Positions 57,216 to 64,000 of a stretch of 64,000 nucleotides of DNA are shown here, one piece after another. Both the position numbers and the translations under genes were made by a program. Where the stretch lies: assembly GCF_051967035.1 (NCBI RefSeq), contig NZ_JBQCKK010000005.1, positions 124,001 through 188,000 on the forward strand, written 5' to 3'. This DNA comes from Brevibacillus sp051967035 (GTDB lineage Bacteria; Bacillota; Bacilli; Brevibacillales; Brevibacillaceae). The notes under the pieces are model-generated. The model was not told the DNA's origin. It saw nothing but the letters and a program-made list of their open reading frames with translations, and searched no databases. The first letter of the stretch is position 1. Every line of letters begins with the position of its first letter.

Positions 57216-59357
57216 TTACTTATAGAAGCGAATGTCGATCGTGGTGAGGCCAGCTTGGTTAAACAAATCCACCATGCGCTTGCTGTCGCGGAAAGCCTCT
57301 GTCAGCGGCAACGCTAGTTCGTCCTCTGTCCCCTGGAAGAAGACAAACATGATTTTGTTAAAATCGGTACTGTTCATTTTCTCCGTCAGCGTGCCATCGA
57401 GCAGCAAATCCACCAGTTTGTACTCTTTGTAGTCGCCCGGCTCAGGATTCGGCTTTGGATCGGTGCCTGGCTCCTCTACGGCATCATCATCCCGCGGGCT
57501 TGCAAATGCCATCGTGTACACGACAGGTTTGCCGTCGCGCTCGTCGATCCAGACGATGCGATTTCCGCCGATTCTCGGGCTGGAAATCTCCGCCTTGTCG
57601 TTCCACTCCACATCGCTGTAGGAACGGTCTTCTGCATCGTACAGTTCAAAGTAAAAGTCTTTTTCTTTGGGAGACAAGCGGTTATCTTCAAAAAGAATCA
57701 TATTGCGGGAAGCTTGCGGATTTTTTTGGTCGCGTTCCGAGTAGCGGATCAAGAGATCTGTCCGTTGACGGTCGATTCTGTAGTAGTACAAATCCCAACC
57801 GTTTTTCGCGCCTCCGCTGTTTTCGCTCCAGACCACAAAATCGTCTCCGATTTGCGCGGATTGTACTTCCACGTTTTTGCGGATCACCGTCTCGTCTTTT
57901 TCCTCGATGTCGTACAAGTAAATGTCTGCTTTTTTCGAGCCTGTTTCCTCTACCCAGACCACGTAATTGCCGTAAATATCCACGCTCAACGGCTCGGTTC
58001 TCAGGCTGGCAATTTCTTCTTCCTTGCCCGTTGCCAGGTCGGTGATGATCAGGTCGGCGCGGCGATCCGCATTGACCCACAACAGCTTGGTGCCGTCGAC
58101 CTCGTACAGCTTGTCACTCGGCTCCTGGTCGTCATCTCCGTTCGTTATCTGCTTTTCCCTGCCTGTGCGAATATCGTACGCGACGAGTGCGTCTTCCCGC
58201 TGATCGTACCAGACTACGTACTTGCCGCTCACAACCGGACGAATCGGGTCGGCGTCGCTTTTGCTGATGACCTTGCTCGTTCCTTTTTCCGTGTCGAACA
58301 GGACGACGGCGTTTGCCTTTTTCGACTCTGTCACGTACACGACGTAGCGGTCAGAGCCATCCGGTTGGCTCGGCTCCCCGAAGGTGGCGCCCAGCCCGAT
58401 ATCAGCTCGTTCGTCCAGATCATAAATATGGAGGCGCAGCTTTTTGTCGTTGTCTCTCTTTGCGTACATGACGTACTCTTCAAAAATGCGCGGACGCACC
58501 GACTCGAACACGCTGCTCGCGATTTCGTTGCCGGAAGATTTGCTCGCGTCCCGATACGCCAGATCGTCGTCGTCCAGGTAGACGATCGTGTCTTTGTAAA
58601 TATGTACGCCCGACTTGGCGGTCGACGTATCGGTCAATGGCTTGTTTCTTCCCGTGCCGATCGTGTACACGTAAACCTGCTGGCCGTTTACGTAGGCGAT
58701 TTTGTCACTGAATAGGCTCGGCTCCACCTGGTGTGCCTTGCCTCCTGCAGCCAATTCTTCCTTTTGCTTGTTGATGTCGTAGTAGTAGATGTCCGGGTTG
58801 CCATTGCGGGAGTCTTCCCACGCTACATAGCTGTCGCTTACGGTCGGATCGCTGGCTTTGCCGCTGGTGGAGACGCGGGTGGTGTCGCCAGTCGCGATGT
58901 CGTACATGTAAATGTCGGTTCCCGCATCGCTTTTCCCGGACCAAACGACCTTTTTCCCCGAGATCTCCAGATCGGAGGCAGCGGCTTTTCCGCTGGTCAA
59001 GCGAATTTCCTCGTCCTTGGCAATGTCGTACAAATACACGTCTGCTCCGCCGTGGCGAGAGTCGATCCAGACTGCGTACTTTCCGTCGATCCGCGGGCTT
59101 GTCTTGTCAGATTGTTTGTCGCCGATCTTCGTCTCTGTCTGCTTGCTCACATGGTACAAGGTGAGCGTTTGTTCCCCCGCAACCTTCCAGATCGCATATT
59201 CCTTGGAAATATCAAATCCGTCTTTGGAAACTTCCGGCTGACTTACGTCTATTTTGATTTCCTGTCCGATACTGTTCGCAAACGCTGGAGTCCCCGTCCA
59301 CAGGGAGGTGACCAGCAACGCGGCAGCCAGCAGCCCCTGCATGGGCTTACGTTTCAT
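57216..59357 (-). CDS. Secreted TolB-like beta-propeller protein
   Basis: 713-residue exported protein. The ATG at 59357 (AAAGGAGG upstream) opens a signal peptide MKRKPMQGLLAAALLVTSLWTGTPAFA; the open frame above it is discarded. The body consists of about a dozen repeats of 40-50 residues. They share a pattern like ISKEYAIWKVAG, GKYAVWIDSRHGG, GKKVVWSGKSDAGTDIYMYDIATGD, SYVAWEDSRNGNPDIYYYDI and GKYVVWYDQREDALVAYDIRTG, the TolB/WD40-like signature with tryptophan-Asp and the Asp-x-Tyr strand. A separate C-terminal domain (about 620-713) follows an acidic Pro linker (DDDAVEEPGTDPKPNPEPGDYK). Probably a wall- or surface-located protein; ligand unknown. Confidence 0.85.
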   Translation of the reverse strand: MKRKPMQGLLAAALLVTSLWTGTPAFANSIGQEIKIDVSQPEVSKDGFDISKEYAIWKVAGEQTLTLYHVSKQTETKIGDKQSDKTSPRIDGKYAVWIDSRHGGADVYLYDIAKDEEIRLTSGKAAASDLEISGKKVVWSGKSDAGTDIYMYDIATGDTTRVSTSGKASDPTVSDSYVAWEDSRNGNPDIYYYDINKQKEELAAGGKAHQVEPSLFSDKIAYVNGQQVYVYTIGTGRNKPLTDTSTAKSGVHIYKDTIVYLDDDDLAYRDASKSSGNEIASSVFESVRPRIFEEYVMYAKRDNDKKLRLHIYDLDERADIGLGATFGEPSQPDGSDRYVVYVTESKKANAVVLFDTEKGTSKVISKSDADPIRPVVSGKYVVWYDQREDALVAYDIRTGREKQITNGDDDQEPSDKLYEVDGTKLLWVNADRRADLIITDLATGKEEEIASLRTEPLSVDIYGNYVVWVEETGSKKADIYLYDIEEKDETVIRKNVEVQSAQIGDDFVVWSENSGGAKNGWDLYYYRIDRQRTDLLIRYSERDQKNPQASRNMILFEDNRLSPKEKDFYFELYDAEDRSYSDVEWNDKAEISSPRIGGNRIVWIDERDGKPVVYTMAFASPRDDDAVEEPGTDPKPNPEPGDYKEYKLVDLLLDGTLTEKMNSTDFNKIMFVFFQGTEDELALPLTEAFRDSKRMVDLFNQAGLTTIDIRFYK

Positions 59358-59424
59358 GAGACAATTCCTCCTTTTGCAACGATTTTTACACTTCTCCATT
59401 ATCCTCCAGTATGAAAAGGTTGTC

Positions 59425-59456
59425 AAAAAAAGCAGGCCCTTGCCAAAAGGGCCTGC
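59425..59456 (-). terminator. Terminator in the leader of the beta-propeller gene
   Basis: Perfect 10-bp stem GCAGGCCCTT/AAGGGCCTGC (59432-59441, 59447-59456) followed on the minus strand by seven T (59431-59425). It lies 68 nt upstream of the beta-propeller ATG. No gene on this strand ends before it, so it may be an attenuator or the end of a small RNA. Confidence 0.7.
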
Positions 59457-59523
59457 CAAATTGCAACAGAGAGGCTCTTGCCGACAGGGCATTCTCCGGG
59501 CCAGGGGAAATAGTCGCACAGAC

Positions 59524-59554
59524 AAAAGAATCCGATTTTGTATCGGATTCTTTT
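59524..59554. terminator. Bidirectional terminator
   Basis: AAAAGAATCCGAT/ATCGGATTCTTTT (59524-59536, 59542-59554), 13-bp perfect stem with A/T flanks on both strands. Confidence 0.85.
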
Positions 59555-59717
59555 ATTTGTGAAAAATTCGTTCGTTTGCGTGCAAAGGCTTTTTTCAAAA
59601 AGCAAAAAGATTTCTAAGAGGCGGTTGTATTTTACTTTGCTTTTTTACCTACAAGGGTGAAGGCGATGAGTTGAGCGCTCAAAATAGTCGCTACTACCCA
59701 TACAAAGGAGTGTTAGT

Positions 59718-60317
59718 ATGTCCAATTTTTCTTTAGGCACAGATGGAGCAAACCTTATCAAAAAACATGAGGGTTTTTCCTTGAAATTTTATGGAGATCC
59801 TTATGGGTATCCAACAGTTGGATGGGGACACTTGATAACAGACACGAAAGTATACAAAAAAAATACAACAGGGAATCCAAATGATTCTCTTCTATCCCAA
59901 GCAGAAGCTGATGCTTTATCAAAGTCCTTAAATCTAGGTTATACTTCACCAATCTCTCAGTCTAAGGCAAATACTTTTTTTGCTGATGATACTGCAAAGG
60001 CTGTAAAGGCGGTTAATAAATTAGAACTTCCTACAGGTTGTCAATTTACACAATCGCAGTTTGATGCACTTGTTTCGCTCACTTATAATGGAGGTCCTGG
60101 GGTGCTAACAACCGATGATGTACAAGCTATGCTTGCCCATGTGTTTATATATCCTTTTATTGGCCCACTTACACCAGCTCAAAGCGATACTTGTTCAAAA
60201 TTAGTCAGCAAAGCATTTTCATACGATAGAAATTTACAAAAAAGAAGAAATGAAGAAGCAACTTTATTTTGTAAAGGCATGCCTTATACTCACAAATATC
60301 CAGTATATACACTGTAG
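59718..60317 (+). CDS. T4-type lysozyme (GH24)
   Basis: 199-residue muramidase. The catalytic triad of T4 lysozyme (E-x8-D-x5-T) is exact: E18, D27, T33 in KKHEGFSLKFYGDPYGYPTVGWGH. The second conserved block, QFDALVSLTYNGGPGVL, is near residue 110. ATG at 59718 with GGAG upstream. There is no signal peptide, as in phage endolysins. The gene is markedly AT-rich with many AAA/ATA/TTA codons, unlike its neighbours. Together with the AT-rich lipoprotein next to it and a transposase remnant, this suggests recent transfer, perhaps from a prophage. No holin or spanin was seen. Confidence 0.92.
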   Translation: MSNFSLGTDGANLIKKHEGFSLKFYGDPYGYPTVGWGHLITDTKVYKKNTTGNPNDSLLSQAEADALSKSLNLGYTSPISQSKANTFFADDTAKAVKAVNKLELPTGCQFTQSQFDALVSLTYNGGPGVLTTDDVQAMLAHVFIYPFIGPLTPAQSDTCSKLVSKAFSYDRNLQKRRNEEATLFCKGMPYTHKYPVYTL

Positions 60318-60339
60318 TTTCATCGTTTGACGACATAAA

Positions 60340-60375
60340 CCAAGAAAGGTCAACCTTTGGGCTGACCTTTCTTGG
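60340..60375. terminator. Bidirectional terminator after the lysozyme gene
   Basis: Perfect 13-bp stem CCAAGAAAGGTCA/TGACCTTTCTTGG (60340-60352, 60363-60375) with a 10-nt loop, between convergent genes. Confidence 0.85.
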
Positions 60376-60443
60376 TTAAAAAATGAACTCACAGGCATTT
60401 TCTATTCGATTGGCACAGAACTTGTTCCATACCTTCCCTTCAT

Positions 60444-61043
60444 TTAATCAGTAATTTTTTTAAGCTCAAAATGAGTTGCCTCTAATAACAAAATAAGCCG
60501 ATCATTATTAACCATAAAAAAACTTAGAGGTATGCCAAGGTTTGTAGAAGAGTCATTTAATACTATGTATTTTACCTTATCATTGTTATTTATATGTAAA
60601 GTATCGGGATCTGTTTTAAATAAACGATAAAACGAGATTGTGTTATAACATATAAAGTTAAGTTCATATAATGGGTTCTTGAGTTCATGTTGATAATTCG
60701 TATAGTTTTTAAGTCCTTTTGATGAAAAGAAGTCTTTTTTGATTATAAATTCATCACCGATAATTTTTTGCCCTGTTGGATATTCAGAAGCATCATTGTA
60801 TGAATTTGAAAACCCCAAAAGTTTCTCAACTTTCCACGTTCCATAGAAAGACTTTTCAGTTTCACTATCCAACGTTGTAAATACATCCTCACAATAGTCA
60901 GTGGTGTTTTCTGGAGTCATAGACTCATCCGCTTCAGGCTTAGGATTACTGGAAGTATTTGGATGCGATGTCATTTCAACATTTCCACAAGCCGATGTTA
61001 GCATCAACATCATCAGGATACAAACCCATCCTATCTTTTTCAT
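60444..61043 (-). CDS. AT-rich lipoprotein of unknown function
   Basis: 199-residue lipoprotein. Signal MKKIGWVCILMMLMLTSAC with the lipobox near residue 19, then a Ser/Pro/Asn linker (NVEMTSHPNTSSNPKPEADESM). The mature domain is beta-rich, with the lipocalin-like opening FYGTWKVEKLLGFS and IGDEFIIKKDFFSSKGLKNY, and the closing DTLHINNNDKVKYIVLND and LSFFMVNNDRLILLLEATHFELKKI. As low in GC as the convergent lysozyme gene. ATG at 61043, GGAG upstream. Function not known; a lysozyme-inhibitor role is only a guess from the neighbourhood. Confidence 0.78.
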   Translation of the reverse strand: MKKIGWVCILMMLMLTSACGNVEMTSHPNTSSNPKPEADESMTPENTTDYCEDVFTTLDSETEKSFYGTWKVEKLLGFSNSYNDASEYPTGQKIIGDEFIIKKDFFSSKGLKNYTNYQHELKNPLYELNFICYNTISFYRLFKTDPDTLHINNNDKVKYIVLNDSSTNLGIPLSFFMVNNDRLILLLEATHFELKKITD

Positions 61044-61181
61044 GATTCACACTCCGATTTATTTTTTTGATTGTGTCACAATCTCTTCCGACATCCTGGC
61101 AGCCATGATTGCTTCGGACACCGATAGCTACACATCCATGGATAATCGCTTGCGCACGATCAGCTCACGACGGTTATTCTT

Positions 61182-61318
61182 TCACCTGTTATGACGTTGG
61201 GGGATAGAAAAAAGTTCCAGCATTTTTTTGATAAGCACGACCGGATCCATACTGGGGCGACCGTTATCTTCGCATGCAAAAACAAGTTCGTCCATAGGAA
61301 CGAGAGATACTGGGGTCT
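61182..61318 (-). pseudogene. Transposase remnant (IS1182-like, N-terminal part)
   Basis: The minus strand encodes ...PVSLVPMDELVFACEDNGRPSMDPVVLIKKMLELF, then a stop at 61184-61182. ACEDNGRPSMDPVVLIKKML closely resembles the DNGRPSIDPV block of IS1182/IS5-type transposases. The 20-odd residues that normally precede it are missing, and the protein ends soon after. A degraded fragment, no terminal repeats seen. The 120 bases on its left toward the lipoprotein gene show no recognisable element. Confidence 0.5.
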
Positions 61319-61385
61319 GTCCTTCGCAGCCTGTCTTACGTAACCATCGTCATCACTCCAAGATGGTATCGCCAACAAAATAAAA

Positions 61386-61410
61386 CTGCCGACAGGTACT
61401 TTGTCGGCAG
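61386..61410 (-). terminator. Terminator of the SR1P transcript
   Basis: CTGCCGACA/TGTCGGCAG perfect 9-bp stem (61386-61394, 61402-61410), then TTTTATTTTG on the minus strand. Confidence 0.82.
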
Positions 61411-61448
61411 TCTGATAGGCCCTTGTGGAAAGGCCGGCACGGTTTCCC

Positions 61449-61574
61449 TTATTCTTTTTCCTGTCTTTGCTCCGGTCTGCACTCGCAATGGCAGACCGCA
61501 TAAAGCGTTTTCACTGAGTTGCTTTCAAAATGTTCAATGATGGTCCCGCAAGTCTGACATACGATTGTTCCCAT
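61449..61574 (-). CDS. SR1P-like GapA-binding small protein
   Basis: 41-residue protein read by hand (too short for usual ORF cut-offs). It starts MGTIVCQTCGTIIEHFES at the ATG at 61574, with AGGGGA upstream, and ends at the TAA at 61449. It has two Cys pairs: VCQTCG near 6-9 and VCHCEC near 28-32, a zinc-ribbon-like layout. The opening MGTIVCQxC matches B. subtilis SR1P, the peptide encoded in the dual-function RNA SR1, which binds glyceraldehyde-3-phosphate dehydrogenase GapA. Its transcript is bounded by a promoter at 61645-61674 and a terminator at 61386-61410. The antisense regulatory function of SR1 (on ahrC) cannot be judged here. Confidence 0.85.
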   Translation of the reverse strand: MGTIVCQTCGTIIEHFESNSVKTLYAVCHCECRPEQRQEKE

Positions 61575-61607
61575 CTGTGTCCCCTCCGCCTGTTTATTCC
61601 CGATAAA

Positions 61608-61717
61608 ATGTGATGTCACATATTCGTTTCTGTCGCATGCTTTTATATTAATATGTCACACCATTGGGAGTCAATACGGTAATTGAACACATTTTTCGTA
61701 AATTAGTATGTCATATT
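61608..61717 (-). promoter_or_regulatory. SR1P promoter with repeated ATGTCAnA elements
   Basis: Minus-strand TTGACT (61674-61669) and TAATAT (61650-61645), 18-nt spacer. The element ATGTCACA occurs at 61613-61620 and 61653-61660, exactly 40 bp apart, and ATGTCATA at 61708-61715. The first lies inside the palindrome ATGTGA-N2-TCACAT (61608-61621). TATGTCATATT at 61707-61717 fits the CcpN consensus TRTGHYATAYW. In B. subtilis SR1 is controlled by CcpN, so these are candidate operators. Confidence 0.5.
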
Positions 61718-62514
61718 TCCTTTACGACGATTTCCTCCATCCAGTTGCCTATCTGACGGAGCACGTCCTCCCGTTCCGGTTCGTTCAGCACTTCGTGGCG
61801 CAAACCCGGAAATCGGCGAAACGTCTTTTGCCCCTGAATGCCCGCAGTAAAACGCTCCACCGCGTCCGCGTCGACCAGCGAGTCGTCCCCTGCCTGCAGC
61901 ACCAGCACAGGCAACGCGAGCCGTTCCCGCTCCTCCCAGGCCGTCTGCATGGCTTTGTGCAATTCACAAAACCAGCGCACGCTGACCTTCGGGTAATTGA
62001 GCGGATCGTTTCGGTAAGCCGCTTGAACGGCCTCATCCCGTGAGACCATGTCTGGCGAAATCCCGTTGGCCATCGCAAGCGTCGGCCAAAAACGGTCCAG
62101 CCATCGCGCTGCCTGCGCCTTCCAGGCGGGCACTTCCAGCTTTAGCTGCAGACACGGGGAAGTCAAAATCAGCCCCGCCAGCTCCTGCGCCGTTTTTTCA
62201 GCCTGAACGAAGCGCGTCGCAATCAATCCGCCCAAGCTGTGTCCCAGCAAAAACACGGGACGTTTTCGTTCGCTGTCGTCCAGGGCTGCCACCGTCCACT
62301 CTCGCACCTTCTCTACATACGCATCGAACGAATCGATATGCCCTTTGATCCCCGGAGAGCGTCCCCAGCCGGGCAAGTCTTCCGCGTAGACGTCCCACCC
62401 CTGTCGATTCAAAAACGCAGCGACGTGCTCGTATCTACCATGGTGCTCTCCCGTGCCATGGACCAGCACGATGGCTCCTTTTGGTTCACTTGCCGGCCAT
62501 TTATGTACGCGCAT
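61711..62514 (-). CDS. Alpha/beta hydrolase, lysophospholipase/monoacylglycerol lipase type
   Basis: 267-residue serine hydrolase. The oxyanion-side motif is IVLVHGTGEHHGRYEHVAAFLNRQGWDVYAEDLPGWGRSPG near residues 15-55, typical of the MGLL/PldB group (HGxGEHxGRY). The nucleophile elbow is LLGHSLGGLIATRF near 88-101 (Ser92 region). The acid is in LVLQAGDDSLVDADAVERF near 200-218, and the base His in FPGLRHEVLNEPEREDV near 235-250. No signal peptide, so intracellular. ATG at 62514 with GGAGAAG upstream. Confidence 0.9.
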   Translation of the reverse strand: MRVHKWPASEPKGAIVLVHGTGEHHGRYEHVAAFLNRQGWDVYAEDLPGWGRSPGIKGHIDSFDAYVEKVREWTVAALDDSERKRPVFLLGHSLGGLIATRFVQAEKTAQELAGLILTSPCLQLKLEVPAWKAQAARWLDRFWPTLAMANGISPDMVSRDEAVQAAYRNDPLNYPKVSVRWFCELHKAMQTAWEERERLALPVLVLQAGDDSLVDADAVERFTAGIQGQKTFRRFPGLRHEVLNEPEREDVLRQIGNWMEEIVVKEI

Positions 62515-62607
62515 CTTCTTCTCCTCCCTTTCCCTATCCCGATTGTATGCGGGTGCAGCCCACTCCGCAAACCGGGCGTTTCCACCGCTTCGGGATCACG
62601 CAAAAAA

Positions 62608-62632
62608 CGAGCAGAAGATAAACTTCTGCTCG
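62608..62632 (-). terminator. Terminator of the DUF3055-like gene
   Basis: CGAGCAGAAG/CTTCTGCTCG perfect 10-bp stem (62608-62617, 62623-62632), then TTTTTTG on the minus strand. Confidence 0.85.
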
Positions 62633-62636
62633 CCTG

Positions 62637-62936
62637 CTAGTACTGATTTTCTTCAAAGGGAATGGGTGGCAAATATTCCTGGAAAAATTCAGCCAGTGCC
62701 AGGGCGTCGCTTTCCGAGTCCAGTCGGAAAATCCTCTGCAGGTACCCCGGATTTACCGCGTCATCTGAACTGAGAAGGGTCGATTGCCCAGTCTGCATAC
62801 AGATCACCAACGGCTTTCCATAAAACTTGTGCGTGAATACGATCCCGAAGTCGTGTCTGGTTCCCTCAGAAGCAAATCCGAGAAAACGGACATTGGCGTT
62901 TTCCGAAACGTCGTATAAGTGGTCGTAGTGCACCAT
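62637..62936 (-). CDS. DUF3055-like small cytosolic protein
   Basis: 99 residues from the ATG at 62936 (GGAGGG upstream; two earlier codons TTG-CTG are open). Sequence: VHYDHLYDVSENANVRFLGFASEGTRHDFGIVFTHKFYGKPLVICMQTGQSTLLSSDDAVNPGYLQRIFRLDSESDALALAEFFQEYLPPIPFEE. I recognise the DUF3055 pattern (LYDxSExxxVRFxGF, DFGIVxTxxFxGK, AxFFQxxLPxIPFE). Function unknown; no signal or TM. Confidence 0.8.
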   Translation of the reverse strand: MVHYDHLYDVSENANVRFLGFASEGTRHDFGIVFTHKFYGKPLVICMQTGQSTLLSSDDAVNPGYLQRIFRLDSESDALALAEFFQEYLPPIPFEENQY

Positions 62937-63040
62937 CAGCAATCCCTCCCCGTCTAGGTTGTTCCTCCGACAATATTCGCAAAATATTCGGAGTATTTAT
63001 AAGTATACGCGAAAATCCACTCCATTGCCACCCTTTCCGC

Positions 63041-63565
63041 CTAACTAATTAAAGGTGTGGGGTTCAGAGCCCGCTCCTCCCCTTCCTGAATCCATCTGAC
63101 CTTCTCCGCCCCGTGCAGCGATTGCGCCACAAAGGAAAGGCATTCAAAGAACAGCTCGACGACTGCTGCACTGTATCGTTCTTCCATTTTCTCCAAGGCA
63201 TACGTCAATCTGAAAATAGACGGGACATTTCTTCTGCTTGCCTCCAGAACCTCCTTGCCTCGCTGGGTCGGATACACGTGGACGACACGCCCGTCCAGCT
63301 CCGACTTTTCAATCGTCACCATCCCTTTCTCCATCAACTTTTTGATATGAATGACGATGGATGACGGGTGCCAGAAAGTCCAGTCGGCAATTTGCGTGAC
63401 ACGCACCCCCTCATAACAGTAAATGATCCACAAAATGTTGAGCTGCACCGAGGAATCCAGTTCGGCTTCCTTCGCTGCCCGCTCCCAGTCTTCCTTGTTG
63501 ACTACATCAATGGCACGCATCGTGTTCAACGCTTCAAATACGTTTCGAATCGAGGCCTCCTGCAT
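63041..63565 (-). CDS. MarR-family regulator (ScoC/Hpr-like)
   Basis: 174-residue winged-helix protein from the ATG at 63565 (GGAGGAG upstream; the longer open frame is discarded). The MarR-type core is at about 35-105: DSSVQLNILWIIYCYEGVRVTQIADWTFWHPSSIVIHIKKLMEKGMVTIEKSELDGRVVHVYPTQRGKEVLEAS. The DGRVV-like wing and the YEGVRVTQIADWTFWHPSS helix resemble ScoC/Hpr-type members, which repress transition-state genes. Helical ends fit dimerisation. A perfect ATAAATA-N1-TATTTAT dyad lies 45 nt upstream, a likely self-binding site. Confidence 0.82.
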   Translation of the reverse strand: MQEASIRNVFEALNTMRAIDVVNKEDWERAAKEAELDSSVQLNILWIIYCYEGVRVTQIADWTFWHPSSIVIHIKKLMEKGMVTIEKSELDGRVVHVYPTQRGKEVLEASRRNVPSIFRLTYALEKMEERYSAAVVELFFECLSFVAQSLHGAEKVRWIQEGEERALNPTPLIS

Positions 63566-63609
63566 GGGTTTACTCCTCCATGATCCTTTATCGTTCCCTG
63601 ATCGACTAT

Positions 63610-63624
63610 ATAAATAGTATTTAT
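63610..63624. promoter_or_regulatory. Dyad upstream of the MarR gene
   Basis: ATAAATA (63610-63616), G, TATTTAT (63618-63624): a perfect 7-bp inverted repeat with one central base, in the AT-rich region before the MarR start. Candidate MarR operator. Confidence 0.4.
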
Positions 63625-63743
63625 ATTTTACACTTTTCAGAAAAGACTCGCAATTGTTTTCGTTTCCCAACTGTCTCATTGTCAAAGTGTGGAAGCAATG
63701 CTACACTAAACGCAGATATTCCCGGTACTAGGAGGGTGCAATC

Positions 63744-64000
63744 GTGAAACTGCAATCGGCCTACATCTATTTCGTTCCAGGCTCCACTGCCCAATCCGCA
63801 AGTATTGACGACGTCAAAGCCAAGTTTACGCGATACAGGGACATGACCGCGAAAACAGGCGAGCAGCTCGGCTGGTCCTACGCTGAAGCCGCTTTTCCGT
63901 ATACGATTGAAGAACGTCCGGAGGGCGAGGGCTCGTGGTTCCTCCTCAAGGGAAAAGATCCGAACATGTACAAAGCCATTGTCGTAGGGGTCGGCAGCAA
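63744..64000 (+). CDS. DUF1885-like protein, 3' end beyond window
   Basis: GTG start at 63744 with AGGAGGG upstream. The 85 readable codons begin MKLQSAYIYFVPGSTAQSASIDDVKAKFTRYRDMTAKTGEQLGWSYAEAAFPYTIEERPEGEGSWFLLKG and end at VVGVGS. The TGEQLGWSYAEAAFPYTI and EGSWFLLKGKDPNMY segments resemble DUF1885 proteins of Bacilli (small cytosolic proteins of unknown function). Call from memory of the family, so tentative. Divergent from the MarR gene. Confidence 0.6.
   Translation, partial: MKLQSAYIYFVPGSTAQSASIDDVKAKFTRYRDMTAKTGEQLGWSYAEAAFPYTIEERPEGEGSWFLLKGKDPNMYKAIVVGVGS

Larger units (their letters stand above)
59358..59717. other. Intergenic region with two hairpins, no CDS
   Basis: 360 nt between the beta-propeller and lysozyme genes. 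It holds the leader terminator (59432-59456) and a bidirectional terminator (59524-59554), both listed. Small ORFs across it lack RBS and family likeness. AT content rises sharply past 59,560, marking the edge of the AT-rich island. Confidence 0.5.

Noticed and set aside
61608..61621. CRP/Fnr-type palindrome TGTGA-N2-TCACA
   Set aside because: The spacing of CRP/Fnr sites is N6; here it is N2, so I treat it only as part of the ATGTCAnA repeat set.
1..64000. CRISPR array, rRNA or tRNA genes
   Set aside because: No spaced identical repeats and no tRNA or rRNA landmark sequences were noticed on either strand.

Overview
The window reads as chromosomal DNA of a spore-forming, low-to-mid-GC Bacillales bacterium, most like Brevibacillus (Paenibacillaceae). 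That placement is my inference, from the B. subtilis-like dcw cluster with spoVD and spoVE, YhcN/YlaJ-type spore lipoproteins, a GerR/RsfA-type regulator, an S-layer-homology protein, bacillithiol synthesis (bshC) and higher GC than B. subtilis. No rRNA, tRNA, CRISPR array or complete mobile element was seen.

Layout. (1) 1-13.6 kb, all on the minus strand: the division and cell-wall cluster mraZ-rsmH-ftsL-pbpB-spoVD-murE-mraY-murD-spoVE-murG-murB. murB is cut by the window start. It is headed by a promoter and three MraZ-type boxes at an exact 10-bp period. (2) 13.6-19.4 kb: ahcY, a LysR regulator divergent from an amino-acid permease, a lipoprotein gene with an apparent 1-nt frameshift, and an SLH-domain protein. 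(3) 19.6-29.9 kb: bshC, an XRE-cupin regulator, a DUF3397-like membrane protein, panE, a five-gene leucine-catabolic (methylcrotonyl-CoA carboxylase) operon with a cre-like site, ylbP and gerR(ylbO). (4) 30-38.9 kb: a crotonase, a Spx/MgsR-type protein, a Cys-rich ArsR-like regulator, a DUF2626 protein, a MidA methyltransferase, a CapA-type lipoprotein, a YqgX-like metallo-hydrolase, a DinB protein and several unknowns. (5) 39-57 kb: ylaK(phoH2), ylaJ, the metI-metC operon behind a SAM-I riboswitch, ylaH, glutathione peroxidase, typA, a second YhcN/YlaJ lipoprotein behind a sigma-G-like promoter, speD with a structured leader, yktB, a nitronate monooxygenase and speA. (6) 57-64 kb: a secreted beta-propeller protein, an AT-rich island with a T4-type lysozyme and a lipoprotein, a transposase remnant, the small SR1P gene with operator-like repeats, a lysophospholipase, a DUF3055 protein, a MarR regulator and the start of a DUF1885-like gene.

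Read right to left, speA-yktB-typA-ylaH-ylaJ-ylaK ... gerR(ylbO)-ylbP-panE(ylbQ)-bshC(yllA)-mraZ-...-murB follows the B. subtilis order, as I remember it. Lineage-specific blocks (the leucine operon, yqgX/Y/Z homologues, metIC, the lysozyme island) are interleaved. Functional themes are peptidoglycan synthesis and division, sporulation, the methionine/SAM/polyamine cycle (metI, metC, ahcY, speD, speA), thiol redox (bshC, Spx/MgsR, glutathione peroxidase) and CoA-ester catabolism.

The observations I rate highest are the AT-rich lysozyme/lipoprotein island, the SR1P locus with repeated ATGTCAnA elements, the structured speD leader, the orphan terminator in front of the beta-propeller gene, and the MraZ operators overlapping the ahcY terminator. 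I found no clear new multi-gene system; these are leads.
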